Shown in pieces: positions 25,212 to 36,554 of a stretch of DNA of 64,000 nt (positions are counted from its first letter, which is position 1; each line of letters starts with the position of its first letter). Location: assembly GCA_902594745.1 (NCBI GenBank), contig CACJNF010000001.1, forward strand, positions 186,001 through 250,000, read 5' to 3'. The DNA is from an uncultured Bacteroidota bacterium. Its GTDB lineage: Bacteria; Bacteroidota; Bacteroidia; Flavobacteriales; Flavobacteriaceae. The translations under genes and the position numbers were made by a program. The notes below the pieces were generated by a model. It saw only the letters and a list, made by a program, of their open reading frames with translations, made no database searches and had not been told where the DNA came from.

Positions 25212-27701
25212 TTATTTAACTGTATCTCCAGTAAATTCGATATCGCCTAGGTCTTCTATTTCTTCCTCATCTTTCATGACCTTAGCTACTGCTGCGATAC
25301 TATCCCCTTCTTTGATACTTATCACTTTTACACCTTGAGTAGCTCTACCCATTACTCTTAAATCTTCTACTTGCATTCTTATAGCAATACCAGACTTATT
25401 TATAATCATCAAATCATCGTTGTCAGAGACACTTTTTAAAGTTACTAATTTACCAGTTTTTTCAGTAATAGATATTGTTTTAACACCTTTACCACCTCTA
25501 TTGGTAAGTCGATAATCCTCGAGAGAGGATCTTTTACCATATCCATTTTCAGATACTACAAGAATGTTTGCATCCATGTCATTAACAGATATCATTCCAA
25601 CAACTTCATCTTTATTGTCTTTCAACCTAATACCTCTAACACCAGAAGCATTCCTACCCATAGGTCTTGTTTTATTTTCCTCAAATCTAATAGCCTTACC
25701 AGATTTTACTGCTAGCATTATTTGACTGTTCCCATTTGTTAATTTTGCTTCTAATAATTCATCGCCATCTTTTACAGTTATTGCGTTGATACCATTAGAT
25801 CTAGGTCTAGAATATTGTTCAAGGGAAGTTTTCTTTACCTGTCCCATCTTTGTAGCCATGATAACATAATTACCATTTACATAATCTTCATCTTTTAAGT
25901 CTTGTGTACATATAAACGCTTTAACTTTATCATCTTGCTCAATGTTTATTAAGTTTTGAATTGCTCTACCTTTAGAATTTTTTGAACCCTCAGGAATTTC
26001 ATAGACTCTCATCCAAAAGCACTTACCTTTTTGAGTAAAGAATAACATGTATTGATGATTTGTACCAACGAATAAATCTTCAAGGAAGTCCTCGTCTCTG
26101 GTTTTTGATGCCTTTTGACCAACTCCACCTCTATTTTGAGTCTTGTATTCAGTTAATGGTGTCCTTTTAATATATCCAGCATGTGAAATAGTAATAACAA
26201 CCTTTTCATTTGGAATAATATCCTCTACCCTGAAATCACCTCCAGCATATTCAATTACAGATCTTCTTTCATCACCGTACTTTTCTTTAATTTCAGATAA
26301 CTCTTCCTTAATTAAACTCATTCTCATGGGCTTACTATCAAGTAATTCTTTGTAGCCTTTGATAGTTTTTTGAAGATCATCATACTCTTCTCTCAACTTA
26401 CTTTGTTCAAGTCCAGTAAGTTGACGTAACCTCATCTCAATAATTGCTTTTGCTTGAGTTTCAGAAAGTTTATATTTTTTTTCTAATTTCAGTCTAGCTT
26501 CTTCTGCATTTGATGATTTTTTGATTAAGGTTATCACATCATCAATATTATCACTAGCTATAATAAGACCTTCTAGGATATGAGCTCTTTGCTCAGCTTT
26601 TTTAAGTTCATAAGTTGTCCTTTTTACAACGACATCATGTCTGTGATCTACAAAATGATGGATTAAATCCTTAAGATTCAGCAGCTGAGGTCTTCCATCA
26701 ACTAATGCAACATTATTTACACTAAAGGATGATTGTAAAGGAGTGAATTTATATAATTTGTTTAGAACTATGTTTGGGATAGCATCCCTCTTTAAGACAT
26801 ATACTATTCGCATTCCCTTTCTATCTGATTCATCTCTAATAGTTGAAATACCCTCGATTTTTCCATCGTTTATTAATTCAGCAGTTTTTCTTATCATATC
26901 TGCTTTATTGACTAAATAAGGAATCTCGGATACAATTATACACTCTCTATCATTTACATTCTCGATTACAGCCTTACCTCTCATGACTACTCTACCTTTT
27001 CCTGTATGAAAAGCTTCTTTTACTCCATCATAGCCATAAATAGTACCACCAGTGGGAAAATCTGGTGCCTTTACATACTGAATTAATTCATCAATTGTTA
27101 TATCATTATTATCTATGTACTGAATAATACCATCAATAACTTCAGATAAATTATGAGGCGGCATATTTGTAGCCATTCCAACGGCTATACCTGAAGCACC
27201 ATTTATTAACAAAGCCGGAACTCTAGTTGGCAGAACTGTAGGTTCCATAATTGTATCATCAAAATTTAATTGAAAGTCTACAGTTTCTTTATCAATATCT
27301 GAGAGAAGGTCTTCAGATATTTTTTGCATTCTTGCCTCAGTATACCTCATCGCTGCAGGACTATCTCCATCTACGGAGCCAAAGTTACCTTGACCATCAA
27401 CTAAAATATATCTTAAACTCCACTCTTGAGCCATTCGAACCATAGTATCATAGACAGAACTATCTCCGTGTGGATGATATTTACCCATAACATCTCCAAC
27501 TATTCTTGCAGATTTTTTATAAGATGATGAGGACCTTACACCCATTTCGTTCATTCCAAAAAGAACTCTTCTGTGAACTGGTTTTAAACCATCTCTCACA
27601 TCAGGTAAAGCCCTAGAGACAATAACCGACATCGAATAGTCGATGTAGGCTGACTTCATTTCATCTTCAATTTTTATAGGGATAAGTTTTTCTTTTTCCA
27701 T
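25212..27701 (-). CDS. gyrA: DNA gyrase subunit A
   Basis: An 829-residue type II topoisomerase subunit that cuts and rejoins DNA to introduce negative supercoils with GyrB. The N-terminus has [20 protein letters not shown], and the catalytic tyrosine is Tyr120 in [10 protein letters not shown]. The tower and coiled coil follow, then the six-bladed C-terminal DNA-wrapping domain with a GyrA box QNRGGVG, which argues for GyrA and not ParC. The quinolone-resistance region reads [20 protein letters not shown] with the usual serine (S-S-V-Y), so no resistance substitution is evident. It is divergent from clpC. Confidence 0.97.
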   Translation of the reverse strand: MEKEKLIPIKIEDEMKSAYIDYSMSVIVSRALPDVRDGLKPVHRRVLFGMNEMGVRSSSSYKKSARIVGDVMGKYHPHGDSSVYDTMVRMAQEWSLRYILVDGQGNFGSVDGDSPAAMRYTEARMQKISEDLLSDIDKETVDFQLNFDDTIMEPTVLPTRVPALLINGASGIAVGMATNMPPHNLSEVIDGIIQYIDNNDITIDELIQYVKAPDFPTGGTIYGYDGVKEAFHTGKGRVVMRGKAVIENVNDRECIIVSEIPYLVNKADMIRKTAELINDGKIEGISTIRDESDRKGMRIVYVLKRDAIPNIVLNKLYKFTPLQSSFSVNNVALVDGRPQLLNLKDLIHHFVDHRHDVVVKRTTYELKKAEQRAHILEGLIIASDNIDDVITLIKKSSNAEEARLKLEKKYKLSETQAKAIIEMRLRQLTGLEQSKLREEYDDLQKTIKGYKELLDSKPMRMSLIKEELSEIKEKYGDERRSVIEYAGGDFRVEDIIPNEKVVITISHAGYIKRTPLTEYKTQNRGGVGQKASKTRDEDFLEDLFVGTNHQYMLFFTQKGKCFWMRVYEIPEGSKNSKGRAIQNLINIEQDDKVKAFICTQDLKDEDYVNGNYVIMATKMGQVKKTSLEQYSRPRSNGINAITVKDGDELLEAKLTNGNSQIMLAVKSGKAIRFEENKTRPMGRNASGVRGIRLKDNKDEVVGMISVNDMDANILVVSENGYGKRSSLEDYRLTNRGGKGVKTISITEKTGKLVTLKSVSDNDDLMIINKSGIAIRMQVEDLRVMGRATQGVKVISIKEGDSIAAVAKVMKDEEEIEDLGDIEFTGDTVK

Positions 27702-27718
27702 AGGCTAGAATATTATTG

Positions 27719-27752
27719 CTAAAATAAATAAATGAGTACTATTTTGTTCAAA
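27719..27752 (-). promoter_or_regulatory. Candidate gyrA promoter
   Basis: On the minus strand TTTG (27752-27749), 22 nt, then TATTTTAG (27726-27719), one mismatch to TAnnTTTG, ending 17 nt before the gyrA ATG. The spacer is a little long. Confidence 0.35.
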
Positions 27753-27837
27753 TTATATGAGATAAAAAAGGATTATTTATTAACATTATTAATTGAAAAG
27801 TTTTATCTCAAAATAAGCAATTAGTATAAGTATTTTC

Positions 27838-27868
27838 TTTGTTAATTTATATTAATGGCATATTTTAG
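27838..27868 (+). promoter_or_regulatory. Candidate clpC promoter
   Basis: TTTG (27838-27841), a 19-nt spacer, then TATTTTAG (27861-27868), one mismatch to the Bacteroidota TAnnTTTG box. The ATG of clpC follows 20 nt later. The rest of the 187-bp gyrA-clpC gap shows no gene and no CtsR-like or CIRCE-like inverted repeat. Confidence 0.45.
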
Positions 27869-27888
27869 TCCACAAATAATTTTAAACA

Positions 27889-30441
27889 ATGGATGATAAT
27901 TTTTCTTCAAGAGTTAAAGACGTAATTTCTTATAGTAAAGAGGAAGCTCTTAGATTAGGACATAAGCAGATCGGTACTGAACACCTTTTACTAGGAATCC
28001 TAAGAGATGGAGGGGGTAAAGCTGTATCCATTTTAAACTCAATTGAAATAAATCTTGATGAGTTGAGAAAAAAGATTGAACTTCTTAATCCAGCAATTAT
28101 TGACAGTTCATCTCTAAGGTTAAATGAAAAGAAAAACCTTCACTTAACCAGACAAGCTGAAAGAGCTTTAAAAACTACTTTCCTAGAAGCTAAATTATTT
28201 CAAAGCACAAATATTAATACTGCCCATTTGCTTTTGTGCATTCTAAGAAATGACAATGACCCATTAACTAAAATTCTTAGTAAAATGGATATAAGTTATG
28301 ATAATGTTAAAGAGAAGTTTAAAGCTATGATTAACGAAACAGGTTCAGATGATATCATTGAATATCCATCTTCCTCCTCATTTCCAGATGAAAAAGACGA
28401 TTCTGATGATGCTTCTAAAAATCCATTTTCATCTACTCAAAAAACTAAACAGTCTTCAAATACTAAGACTCCTGTATTAGATAACTTTGGAAGAGACATT
28501 ACAGCTTTAGCAGAAAAGAACAAATTAGATCCGGTAATAGGGAGAGATAAAGAAATTCAAAGAGTATCTCAAATTTTAAGTAGAAGAAAAAAGAATAATC
28601 CATTATTAATCGGTGAACCTGGAGTTGGTAAATCTGCCATTGCAGAGGGACTTGCATTAAGAATTATTCAGAAAAAAGTTTCTAGGGTTTTATATGGAAA
28701 AAGAGTTATCACTCTTGATCTTGCTAGTTTGGTTGCAGGCACAAAATATAGAGGTCAATTTGAAGAAAGAATGAAGGCTGTTATGAATGAGCTTGAAAAA
28801 AATAGAAATATAATATTATTCATTGATGAAATTCACACTATTGTTGGAGCAGGTGGTGCAACTGGAAGCCTCGATGCATCTAACATGTTCAAACCAGCTC
28901 TTGCTAGAGGTGAGATTCAATGTATTGGAGCAACAACATTGAATGAATACAGTCAGCATATTGAAAAAGATGGAGCATTAGAGAGAAGGTTTCAAAAAAT
29001 TCTTGTTGAGGAAACAAGTAAAGATGAGACTATTGAAATATTAAGGAACATAAAAGATAGATATGAGTCTCACCATAACGTTAATTATACAGATGAAGCT
29101 CTTATTGCTTGTGTTGAGTTATCTCAAAGATATATAACTGATAGATTTCTACCTGATAAGGCTATTGATGCATTAGATGAAGCCGGTTCAAGAGCTCATA
29201 TAAATAATATGGATGTACCAGAAGAAGTCGTATTAATGGAAAAACAACTTGAGGATGTAAGAGAACTAAAAAATTCAGTTGTAAAAAAACAGAAATATGA
29301 AGAAGCTGCTAAATTAAGGGATGATGAAAAAAGAGTTGAAAAGAAGTTAGTAGAAGCTCAAAATAGGTGGCACGAAGATTCTAAGCTTAATAGAGTTACA
29401 GTTGATGAAGATCAAATTGCTGATGTAGTATCAATGATGACGAATATTCCAGTAAATAAAATATTATCTACTGAAAGAAATAAGCTCTCAAAACTTGAGA
29501 AAATTATAAAGGATAAGATTATAGGTCAAGACGAGGCTGTTTCTAAGGTCGTTAAGTCTATACAAAGAAATAGAGCTGGACTAAACTCTCCTAATAGACC
29601 GATAGGTTCATTTATTTTCCTGGGTCAAACTGGGGTTGGAAAGACTCAACTTGCGAAAGTACTTGCATCTGAGATTTTTGAATCTGAGGAAAACCTCATA
29701 AGAATTGATATGAGTGAATATATGGAGAAATTTTCTGTTTCAAGACTTATCGGTGCACCTCCAGGTTACGTAGGATATGAAGAAGGTGGTCAGCTAACTG
29801 AGAAAGTCAAAAGAAGACCATATTCAGTTGTTCTATTTGATGAAATTGAGAAAGGACATCCTGATATCTATAGTATGTTACTTCAAATACTTGATGATGG
29901 ATTTTTGACTGACAGTGTTGGAAGAAAAATTAACTTTCAAAATACTATTATTATTATGACTTCAAACATAGGAGTCAAACAAATAAACGATTTTGGTGTT
30001 GGAGTTGGATTTGAAACTAAATCATCATTAGACCAAACCTCTAAGGTTGAACAAAAAGTTATTCAAAGAGCACTTAAGAATACATTTGCGCCAGAATTTC
30101 TTAACAGAATCGATGACTGCATTATATTTAATTCTTTAACAATTAAAGAGATAAACAAAATTGTTGCAATCGAGCTTGGAAAACTAAAAGAGAGAGTTGA
30201 TGGAATAGGTTATGATTTATCAGTTTCTTCAAAAGCAAAATCTTTTATTTGTGAAAAGGGTTTTGATCAAAAAAATGGTGCTAGACCTTTAAATAGAATG
30301 ATTCAAAAATACATTGAAGATCTAATTGCGGAGAATTTAGTTTCTGATAAAATTAAACAGGGTGATAAATTACTTATAGATCACAAACCTGAAGATGATC
30401 ATTTAACTTTATTAATCAACAAAAAAGAGATAGCCTCTTGA
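27889..30441 (+). CDS. clpC: ATP-dependent Clp protease ATP-binding subunit ClpC
   Basis: An 850-residue Hsp100 unfoldase that feeds substrates into ClpP. Two Clp N-terminal repeats (about 1-145) are followed by an acidic, Ser-rich linker (160-195). The first AAA+ module has Walker A GEPGVGKS at 242-249. A UVR motif (KYEEAAKLRDDEKRVEKKL) follows in the middle domain, which marks ClpC and not ClpB. The second AAA+ module has Walker A GQTGVGKT at 579-586 and ends in the C-terminal ClpB-D2-like domain. Its TGA overlaps the TTG start of thrA, so clpC and thrABC appear to share one transcript. Confidence 0.96.
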   Translation: MDDNFSSRVKDVISYSKEEALRLGHKQIGTEHLLLGILRDGGGKAVSILNSIEINLDELRKKIELLNPAIIDSSSLRLNEKKNLHLTRQAERALKTTFLEAKLFQSTNINTAHLLLCILRNDNDPLTKILSKMDISYDNVKEKFKAMINETGSDDIIEYPSSSSFPDEKDDSDDASKNPFSSTQKTKQSSNTKTPVLDNFGRDITALAEKNKLDPVIGRDKEIQRVSQILSRRKKNNPLLIGEPGVGKSAIAEGLALRIIQKKVSRVLYGKRVITLDLASLVAGTKYRGQFEERMKAVMNELEKNRNIILFIDEIHTIVGAGGATGSLDASNMFKPALARGEIQCIGATTLNEYSQHIEKDGALERRFQKILVEETSKDETIEILRNIKDRYESHHNVNYTDEALIACVELSQRYITDRFLPDKAIDALDEAGSRAHINNMDVPEEVVLMEKQLEDVRELKNSVVKKQKYEEAAKLRDDEKRVEKKLVEAQNRWHEDSKLNRVTVDEDQIADVVSMMTNIPVNKILSTERNKLSKLEKIIKDKIIGQDEAVSKVVKSIQRNRAGLNSPNRPIGSFIFLGQTGVGKTQLAKVLASEIFESEENLIRIDMSEYMEKFSVSRLIGAPPGYVGYEEGGQLTEKVKRRPYSVVLFDEIEKGHPDIYSMLLQILDDGFLTDSVGRKINFQNTIIIMTSNIGVKQINDFGVGVGFETKSSLDQTSKVEQKVIQRALKNTFAPEFLNRIDDCIIFNSLTIKEINKIVAIELGKLKERVDGIGYDLSVSSKAKSFICEKGFDQKNGARPLNRMIQKYIEDLIAENLVSDKIKQGDKLLIDHKPEDDHLTLLINKKEIAS

Positions 30442-32882
30442 AAGTTCTAAAATTTGGCGGCACATCAGTCGCTGATTCAAAGTCTATAAATAATGTAATA
30501 TCAATTCTTAAGGATAATGATGAACCATTATTTATAATTGTCTCGGCATTTGGAGGTGTAACAAACCTTCTTCAAAAATGTATTGTTTCAAAAGGTAAAT
30601 CGGTTAGCGGAATAATTAATGAAATTGAACAGAGACATCTTGAAGTAATAGATAATCTTTCTAGTTTAGAGAAACAAAGCTCACTGAAAAGCTTTCTAAA
30701 ACAGAATTTAAATGAACTTGAAGATATTCTTGATGCTATATCAACTATTGATGAAGTAACTGACAAAACAATTTCAAAAGTTTTAACACTTGGTGAAATT
30801 TTATCTAGCAATATAATTTATAAAATCCTTAAACAGAAAGGATTTGACATATCATATATTGACTCTCGAGACTTAATTTTTACTAAAGATTTTAATTATA
30901 GTCAAATTTTAGATTCAGATAAAACTTCAATTTCAATTAAGAATAAAATAGGTTTAATAAAATCTAAATTGGTTATTGCTCCTGGGTATATTTGCTCCAA
31001 TGAAAAAGGTGATACCTCAAATCTTGGAAGAGGTGGCTCAGATTATAGTGCAGCGATTTATGCTAAGTATCTAAATGCAAAAGTTCTAGAAATTTGGACT
31101 GATGTTAGCGGTGTATTTAGTGCTAATCCAAAAATTGTTAAAAATGCATCACCAATAGAATTTCTATCCTACAAAGAAGCTATGGAACTCTCTTTCTTTG
31201 GAGCTAAGGTTATCTACTTCCCCACATTGCAGCCTTTGATCGAAGATAATATTCCAGTTTTTATAAAAAATACATTTGAGCCAAGTGCACAAGGTACTTG
31301 TATCTCAAATTCTACAAAACTTGATAATGATGAGATTGTCAAAGGAATAAGTCATATTGAGAATATTTCAATTTTAAATTTTGAAGGTTCAGGTATGGTA
31401 GGTGTTCCTGGCTTTTCAAAAAGATTTTTTGAAGCCCTATCATCTAAACAAATAAATGTTGTGATGATTACTCAAGCCTCGTCTGAGTTTTCAATATGTG
31501 TTGCTGTAGATTCTATTGATGCTGAACTTGCTAAACAAGTAATTGATAAAGAATTTGAATTTGAAATATCTCAAAAAAGAATAAATGAATCTCAGATTGA
31601 ATCAAATCTTGCCAATATAGCTATAGTAGGTGATAGAATGAAGAGTAAAAAAGGAATCAGCGGAAAGTTATTTAGTTCACTTGGTAACAATAACATTAAC
31701 GTAAGAGCTATTGCTCAAGGTGCTTCAGAAAGAAACATATCTATAATTATTGATGAAACAAATGCAAAAAGAGCTTTAAATGCATTACATGAAAGCTTCT
31801 TTGAAAAAGATTTAAAGGATATACATATTTTTATAACTGGTGTTGGTAATGTTGGGGGTTATTTAATTCAGCAAATTAAAAATCAAAAAGATTTCATTTC
31901 AAAAAATCTTGGATTAAATCTAAAAGTTTTGGGTGTATCTAATTCCAAAAAAATGTTGATATCTAAGGAGGAGATAGATCTTAAAAATTGGTCAGAATTA
32001 TTAGATAATTCCAAAACCAAAGCTGATAAGGATTTATTTCAAAAGACTATAATTGAATTAAATAGAAGAAATAGCTTATTTATTGATAATACTGCTAGTG
32101 ATATAATACCATTAACCTATAACGATTATTTAAAAAATGGGGTTGGAATAATCACATGTAATAAAATATCAAACTCTGGCACACTAAATGTATATAAAGA
32201 ATTAAGAGAATTATCAAGGATACATAATGCACCTTTCTTTTATGAAACAAATGTTGGAGCTGCACTGCCAGTTATTAGTACACTAAAAAACTTAATTAAT
32301 TCCGGAGATAAGGTTTTGAAGATTGAAGCAGTTTTATCTGGCACACTAAATTATATTTTTAACAATTTCCAAGAAGAAAACACTTTCCATGATATTGTTT
32401 CCAAGGCGGTTGAGCTTGGATACACTGAACCTGACCCAAAAATTGATTTGTGTGGTATTGATGTATGCAGAAAAATATTAATTCTTGCTAGAGAAAGTGG
32501 ATTTAACCTTGAATATGAAGATGTTAAAAAGAATCATTTCTTACCCGATGAATCAATAAACACATCCTCTAATGATGAATTTATTTTATCTCTAAAAAAC
32601 AACAAAGCCCATTTTAATAAAATCTTAAATGAAGCTAAAGAAAAAAACTGTAGATTAAAGTTTGTTGCAAAACTAGACAATGGGAATGCTAGTGTTGGAT
32701 TAGAAGCTGTTTCAGCTGATCACCCATTTTATAATCTCGTAGGTAGTGATAATATAACAGTTTTTCACACAGAAAGATACAAAGATTCACCTTTAGTTGT
32801 TAAAGGGGCAGGCGCTGGTGGAGAGTTCACTGCATCTGGAGTTTTTGCTGATATTATCAAAGCAAGTCAAGAAAATGGATAG
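30438..32882 (+). CDS. thrA: Bifunctional aspartate kinase/homoserine dehydrogenase I
   Basis: An 814-residue fusion catalysing the first and third steps from aspartate to threonine and methionine. The kinase domain begins KFGGTS (5-10), and two ACT domains (about 310-445) would bind threonine. The homoserine dehydrogenase domain begins near 462 with the NAD-binding ITGVGNVGGYL, and GAGAGGEFTASGVFADI lies at the end. The start is TTG, overlapping the clpC stop by 4 bp. The stop overlaps the thrB ATG by 8 bp. Start of the thrABC cluster. Confidence 0.96.
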   Translation: MKVLKFGGTSVADSKSINNVISILKDNDEPLFIIVSAFGGVTNLLQKCIVSKGKSVSGIINEIEQRHLEVIDNLSSLEKQSSLKSFLKQNLNELEDILDAISTIDEVTDKTISKVLTLGEILSSNIIYKILKQKGFDISYIDSRDLIFTKDFNYSQILDSDKTSISIKNKIGLIKSKLVIAPGYICSNEKGDTSNLGRGGSDYSAAIYAKYLNAKVLEIWTDVSGVFSANPKIVKNASPIEFLSYKEAMELSFFGAKVIYFPTLQPLIEDNIPVFIKNTFEPSAQGTCISNSTKLDNDEIVKGISHIENISILNFEGSGMVGVPGFSKRFFEALSSKQINVVMITQASSEFSICVAVDSIDAELAKQVIDKEFEFEISQKRINESQIESNLANIAIVGDRMKSKKGISGKLFSSLGNNNINVRAIAQGASERNISIIIDETNAKRALNALHESFFEKDLKDIHIFITGVGNVGGYLIQQIKNQKDFISKNLGLNLKVLGVSNSKKMLISKEEIDLKNWSELLDNSKTKADKDLFQKTIIELNRRNSLFIDNTASDIIPLTYNDYLKNGVGIITCNKISNSGTLNVYKELRELSRIHNAPFFYETNVGAALPVISTLKNLINSGDKVLKIEAVLSGTLNYIFNNFQEENTFHDIVSKAVELGYTEPDPKIDLCGIDVCRKILILARESGFNLEYEDVKKNHFLPDESINTSSNDEFILSLKNNKAHFNKILNEAKEKNCRLKFVAKLDNGNASVGLEAVSADHPFYNLVGSDNITVFHTERYKDSPLVVKGAGAGGEFTASGVFADIIKASQENG

Positions 32883-33798
32883 AATCAAAGTCTTTTCACC
32901 AGGTAGTATTACAAATTTGTCATGTGGATATGATGTACTTGGAGTTTGTCTTGAAAATAGAGGTGATGAAATTGAAGTTCACAAAAGTATATCTAAGGGT
33001 ATAGAGATAGAATCCATAGATAATTATAATATATCCAATAACATTGATGAAAATGTTGCTGGAATTGCTGCTCAAGCTATGTTAAAAAATATTGATATAG
33101 ACTTTGGTTTTAAAATAATCATAAATAAAGGGATTAAGCCTGGAAGTGGAATTGGAAGCTCAGCTGCAAGTTCTGCTGGTACAGTTTATGCTATTAATCA
33201 ACTTCTAAATTCACATTTTGACAATTTAGATTTAGTTAGGTTCTCTATGGAAGGTGAGAATTTTGTTAGTGGATCTTATCATGCAGACAATGTTGCACCT
33301 ATAATTTTAGGTGGAATAACTTTGGTTAGATCTATTTCTGATCTAGATATTATTAAACTTCCTTCTCCCAAATCATTAGAAGTAATAATTATCAGGCCAA
33401 ATATTGAAATAAAGACTTCAGATTCTAGAAGAGTTGTTAAGAAAAAAGTAAAAATTGAGAAGATGGTACAACAATCTGCTAATTTAGGTGCTTTTATAAG
33501 TAGTTTATACTCGGAAGACTTTGACCTAATGTCAAGAAGTGTAGTAGATGAAATTGTAGAACCTGATAGATCTATGTTAATACCTGAATTTGAGTCAATT
33601 AAAAAAATCTCAACTGAATCTGGCGCTTTGTCTTGTGGTATTTCTGGTTCTGGCCCCTCCATATTTGCATTATCAAACAATAGTGAAACTTCCAAAATTA
33701 TTCTTAATAATGTATGTAGTCATTTAGATAAAGTAAAAATTGATTACGACAGCTTTATATCTAAAGTAAATCCTAAAGGAATCAAAATATTAGATTAG
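32875..33798 (+). CDS. thrB: Homoserine kinase
   Basis: A 307-residue GHMP-family kinase that phosphorylates homoserine. The ATP-binding loop PGSGIGSSAASS is at 89-100, and the C-terminal GALSCGISGSGPSIFAL glycine motif is present. I start it at the ATG giving MDRIKVFSPGSITNLSCGYD. An upstream in-frame ATG 78 bp earlier lies inside thrA and adds residues foreign to the family. It overlaps thrA by 8 bp and directly abuts thrC. Confidence 0.96.
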   Translation: MDRIKVFSPGSITNLSCGYDVLGVCLENRGDEIEVHKSISKGIEIESIDNYNISNNIDENVAGIAAQAMLKNIDIDFGFKIIINKGIKPGSGIGSSAASSAGTVYAINQLLNSHFDNLDLVRFSMEGENFVSGSYHADNVAPIILGGITLVRSISDLDIIKLPSPKSLEVIIIRPNIEIKTSDSRRVVKKKVKIEKMVQQSANLGAFISSLYSEDFDLMSRSVVDEIVEPDRSMLIPEFESIKKISTESGALSCGISGSGPSIFALSNNSETSKIILNNVCSHLDKVKIDYDSFISKVNPKGIKILD

Positions 33799-35103
33799 AT
33801 GAAATACATTAGCTTAAATCATAACTCAGCGCCAACATCTTTTAGGAATGCTGTAATAAATGGTTTGGCTCCTGATAAAGGTCTTTATTTTCCAGAAGAA
33901 GAAATTTTTTTATCTAAAAAATTATTAGAGTCATTATATGAAATTGAAGAAATAGAGCTTTGCTATGAGGTTATAAAAGACTTTATTGGAGACGAAATAC
34001 CAAAAAACAGATTAATAGATATTATAGCTAATACAATTTCATTTGAAATTCCTGTAAAAGAAATTGAAAGTTCAATTTATTCTTTAGAATTATTCCATGG
34101 ACCTACCCTAGCATTTAAGGATGTAGGTGCAAAATTCATGGCATTATGTTTAGATTATTTTAAAGATAATAATAGCTCAAAAAAAATGACTGTTTTAGTA
34201 GCTACATCTGGAGATACTGGAGGAGCAGTTGCAAATGGATTTCTTGATACAAAAGATATTGATGTCTGCATATTATATCCTAAGGGTAAAATAAGTGAAG
34301 TCCAAGAAAAGCAAATTACTACTAATGGTTCTTTCGTTCAGGCAATTGAGGTTGAAGGTGATTTTGATTTATGCCAATCAATGGTAAAAAATGCATTTAA
34401 TGACTATGATATAAATAAGAAAATATCATTAACCTCAGCTAATTCTATTAATGTTGCAAGATGGCTACCTCAGATGTTTTACTATTTTTTAGCATCTAAA
34501 AGGATAGAAAATAATTATCCTAATATTTTCTCAGTTCCTAGTGGTAATTTTGGTAATATATGTGCTGGTATTTTAGCAAAGTCAATGGGGCTTCCTATTG
34601 AGCATTTTGTTGCATCTACAAATATTAATGATACAATTCCAAGATATATTAAAGAAGGAATTTATGAACCATTAAAAACTAAAAGTACAATTTCCAATGC
34701 TATGGATGTTTCTGAGCCAAGTAACTTTATAAGAATTCAGAAGATATTTAATAATGATTTGCAGAAAATAAGGAAGAATATCTCTGGATATAGTTTTGAT
34801 GACAAATCAACAATGAATTGTATTAAAAAATTAAATCAAGACAATAACTACATTGCAGATCCTCATTCTGCAATAGGATATCTTGGACTAAAAAAATATC
34901 TTCAAGAAAACAACTTAAGAAATTATAATGGTTTATTTGTTTCTACTGCTCATCCGATTAAATTCAAAGATACTGTTGAAAATAGTATAAACTCACAAAT
35001 TGAATATCCAGATTCTATTAGATCAATAATGAACAAAGAAAAAAGTACTCTGACAATGAAAAGCTATTCAGAGCTTAAAGAGTATCTAATACAAAAAGAT
35101 TAA
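33799..35103 (+). CDS. thrC: Threonine synthase
   Basis: A 434-residue PLP enzyme that converts O-phosphohomoserine to threonine. The PLP lysine is Lys107 in HGPTLAFKDVGAKF, with ATSGDTGGAVANGF for phosphate binding and SVPSGNFGNICAG. Starts immediately after the thrB stop. Its stop overlaps that of the convergent peptidase gene by 4 bp, leaving no room for a separate terminator. Confidence 0.96.
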   Translation: MKYISLNHNSAPTSFRNAVINGLAPDKGLYFPEEEIFLSKKLLESLYEIEEIELCYEVIKDFIGDEIPKNRLIDIIANTISFEIPVKEIESSIYSLELFHGPTLAFKDVGAKFMALCLDYFKDNNSSKKMTVLVATSGDTGGAVANGFLDTKDIDVCILYPKGKISEVQEKQITTNGSFVQAIEVEGDFDLCQSMVKNAFNDYDINKKISLTSANSINVARWLPQMFYYFLASKRIENNYPNIFSVPSGNFGNICAGILAKSMGLPIEHFVASTNINDTIPRYIKEGIYEPLKTKSTISNAMDVSEPSNFIRIQKIFNNDLQKIRKNISGYSFDDKSTMNCIKKLNQDNNYIADPHSAIGYLGLKKYLQENNLRNYNGLFVSTAHPIKFKDTVENSINSQIEYPDSIRSIMNKEKSTLTMKSYSELKEYLIQKD

Positions 35104-36536
35104 TTATTTATGTCGGGAAGTACTAGTTGGTTTATTGGACTATCTTGAGCCATTATTACTTCAATCTCATCTGACCTTCTAGGTGCATCAATAGAAAGAT
35201 TTACAGGACCAGAATTTGTAATTAATATATCATCTTCAATTCTAACACCAATATTCCACCATTTTGGGTCTGTATTACTGTTTTCAGGAATATATATACC
35301 TGGTTCGACTGTAATAACCATGTTTTCCATTAAGTCCCTTGATCCAGGATCATGAACATCAAGACCAATATGATGAGAAACTCCATGAGGATAATATTTT
35401 CTAGCTTCTCTATAATCATTGATTATTCCTAAATCAATAAGTCCTTTCGCAATTATATCATAGCTTTTTAAGTATATGTCATTGAAGCTATTACCAATGA
35501 TTGCTTCTTTTATTGCCTCTTCTTGTGACTTATAGACAAGGTCATAGATTATTTTTTGTTCATTGTTGAATTTACCGTTAACTGGTATTGTTCTGGTTAC
35601 ATCTGCAGTGTAACCCCTATATTCAGCACCAACATCCATTAAAATAAGTTTATCCTTTATATCCATATCCTCATTTGTCACATAATGTAGCACACATGCA
35701 TTACCCCCTGCCCCAACAATAGAATTATATCCTTCGTGAGCAGCACCATATTTTCTATAGATAAATTCATGAATTCCCTGAACTTCTCTCTCTGTCATGT
35801 CATTATGGATTGCTCTCATTACCTCAATTTGAGCAAGAGCTGATATTCTGATAGCTTTTGTTAAGAGCTCGATCTCAAGGGGATCTTTTGTTTGCCTTAG
35901 CTTAGACATTATTTGATTAATTGAACTACTAAAAAACTGTTTATTTAAATCTCCAAGAATGTCAGATTCTTTTTTACTTACTATCTCTTGAAACTTATTT
36001 TGAATATCAAAAAGATCATATTTATCGTCTTTAAAGTCTCTAACATCATCTCGAATATTAGTATTTAAAATATTTGAAAAGTTTTCTATGGGTATTGTAT
36101 TTTCAATAAATTCAGACCTAAGTTTTACTCTATCAAATGACATCTTCTTCGCACCTTTTATACCCAATCTTCTTCCATCCCACATTTCACGGTATTCATT
36201 TCTCTCTCTTACATACATAATCTCATTGTATGACCCATCACTATCAAATTGATCATCTTTAAAAATTACAAGAACACCATGGGGTTCTCTCCATCCTGTT
36301 AAATAATAAAAATTGGGATCTTGATGATACATGTAGTCAGTATCGTTTGACCTTTTCATAATTGGTGAAGTGAAAATAAATGCAACACTATTTGCGGGCA
36401 TTAGAGATCTAAATTCTTGTCTTTTCTTCTTGTGAAATTCAGGACCTAAATCATCAAAGTATTCTTGAGTATATGAATAATTAGTAGACAACAAAATCAA
36501 TAGTAAAAAAAGAGTATTTTTGAATCTCATGTTCAT
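35100..36536 (-). CDS. Secreted Xaa-Pro aminopeptidase (M24B)
   Basis: A 478-residue dinuclear metallopeptidase that removes an N-terminal residue before proline. Signal peptide NTLFLLLILLSTNYSYTQ, so it is periplasmic or exported. The N-terminal aminopeptidase P domain (about 25-190) is followed by the M24 pita-bread domain with LMDVGAEYRGYTADVTRT, HGVSHHIGLDVHD, VEPGIYIP and GVRIEDD, giving the expected Asp, Asp, His, Glu, Glu ligands. Two ATGs 6 bp apart could start it. Only 18 bp separate its start from the divergent gcvT, so their promoters must lie inside each other's coding region. Confidence 0.93.
   Translation of the reverse strand: MNMRFKNTLFLLLILLSTNYSYTQEYFDDLGPEFHKKKRQEFRSLMPANSVAFIFTSPIMKRSNDTDYMYHQDPNFYYLTGWREPHGVLVIFKDDQFDSDGSYNEIMYVRERNEYREMWDGRRLGIKGAKKMSFDRVKLRSEFIENTIPIENFSNILNTNIRDDVRDFKDDKYDLFDIQNKFQEIVSKKESDILGDLNKQFFSSSINQIMSKLRQTKDPLEIELLTKAIRISALAQIEVMRAIHNDMTEREVQGIHEFIYRKYGAAHEGYNSIVGAGGNACVLHYVTNEDMDIKDKLILMDVGAEYRGYTADVTRTIPVNGKFNNEQKIIYDLVYKSQEEAIKEAIIGNSFNDIYLKSYDIIAKGLIDLGIINDYREARKYYPHGVSHHIGLDVHDPGSRDLMENMVITVEPGIYIPENSNTDPKWWNIGVRIEDDILITNSGPVNLSIDAPRRSDEIEVIMAQDSPINQLVLPDINN
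36515..36522 (+). promoter_or_regulatory. -7 box of a candidate gcvT promoter
   Basis: TATTTTTG, a perfect TAnnTTTG, 32 nt before the gcvT ATG and inside the start of the divergent peptidase gene. No clear TTTG at the -33 position. Confidence 0.35.
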
Positions 36537-36554
36537 AAATTTTAACCCAAATTA

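Noticed and set aside
32797-32874. Longer thrB start
   Set aside because: These codons lie wholly inside thrA in another frame; the family N-terminus begins at the ATG at 32875.
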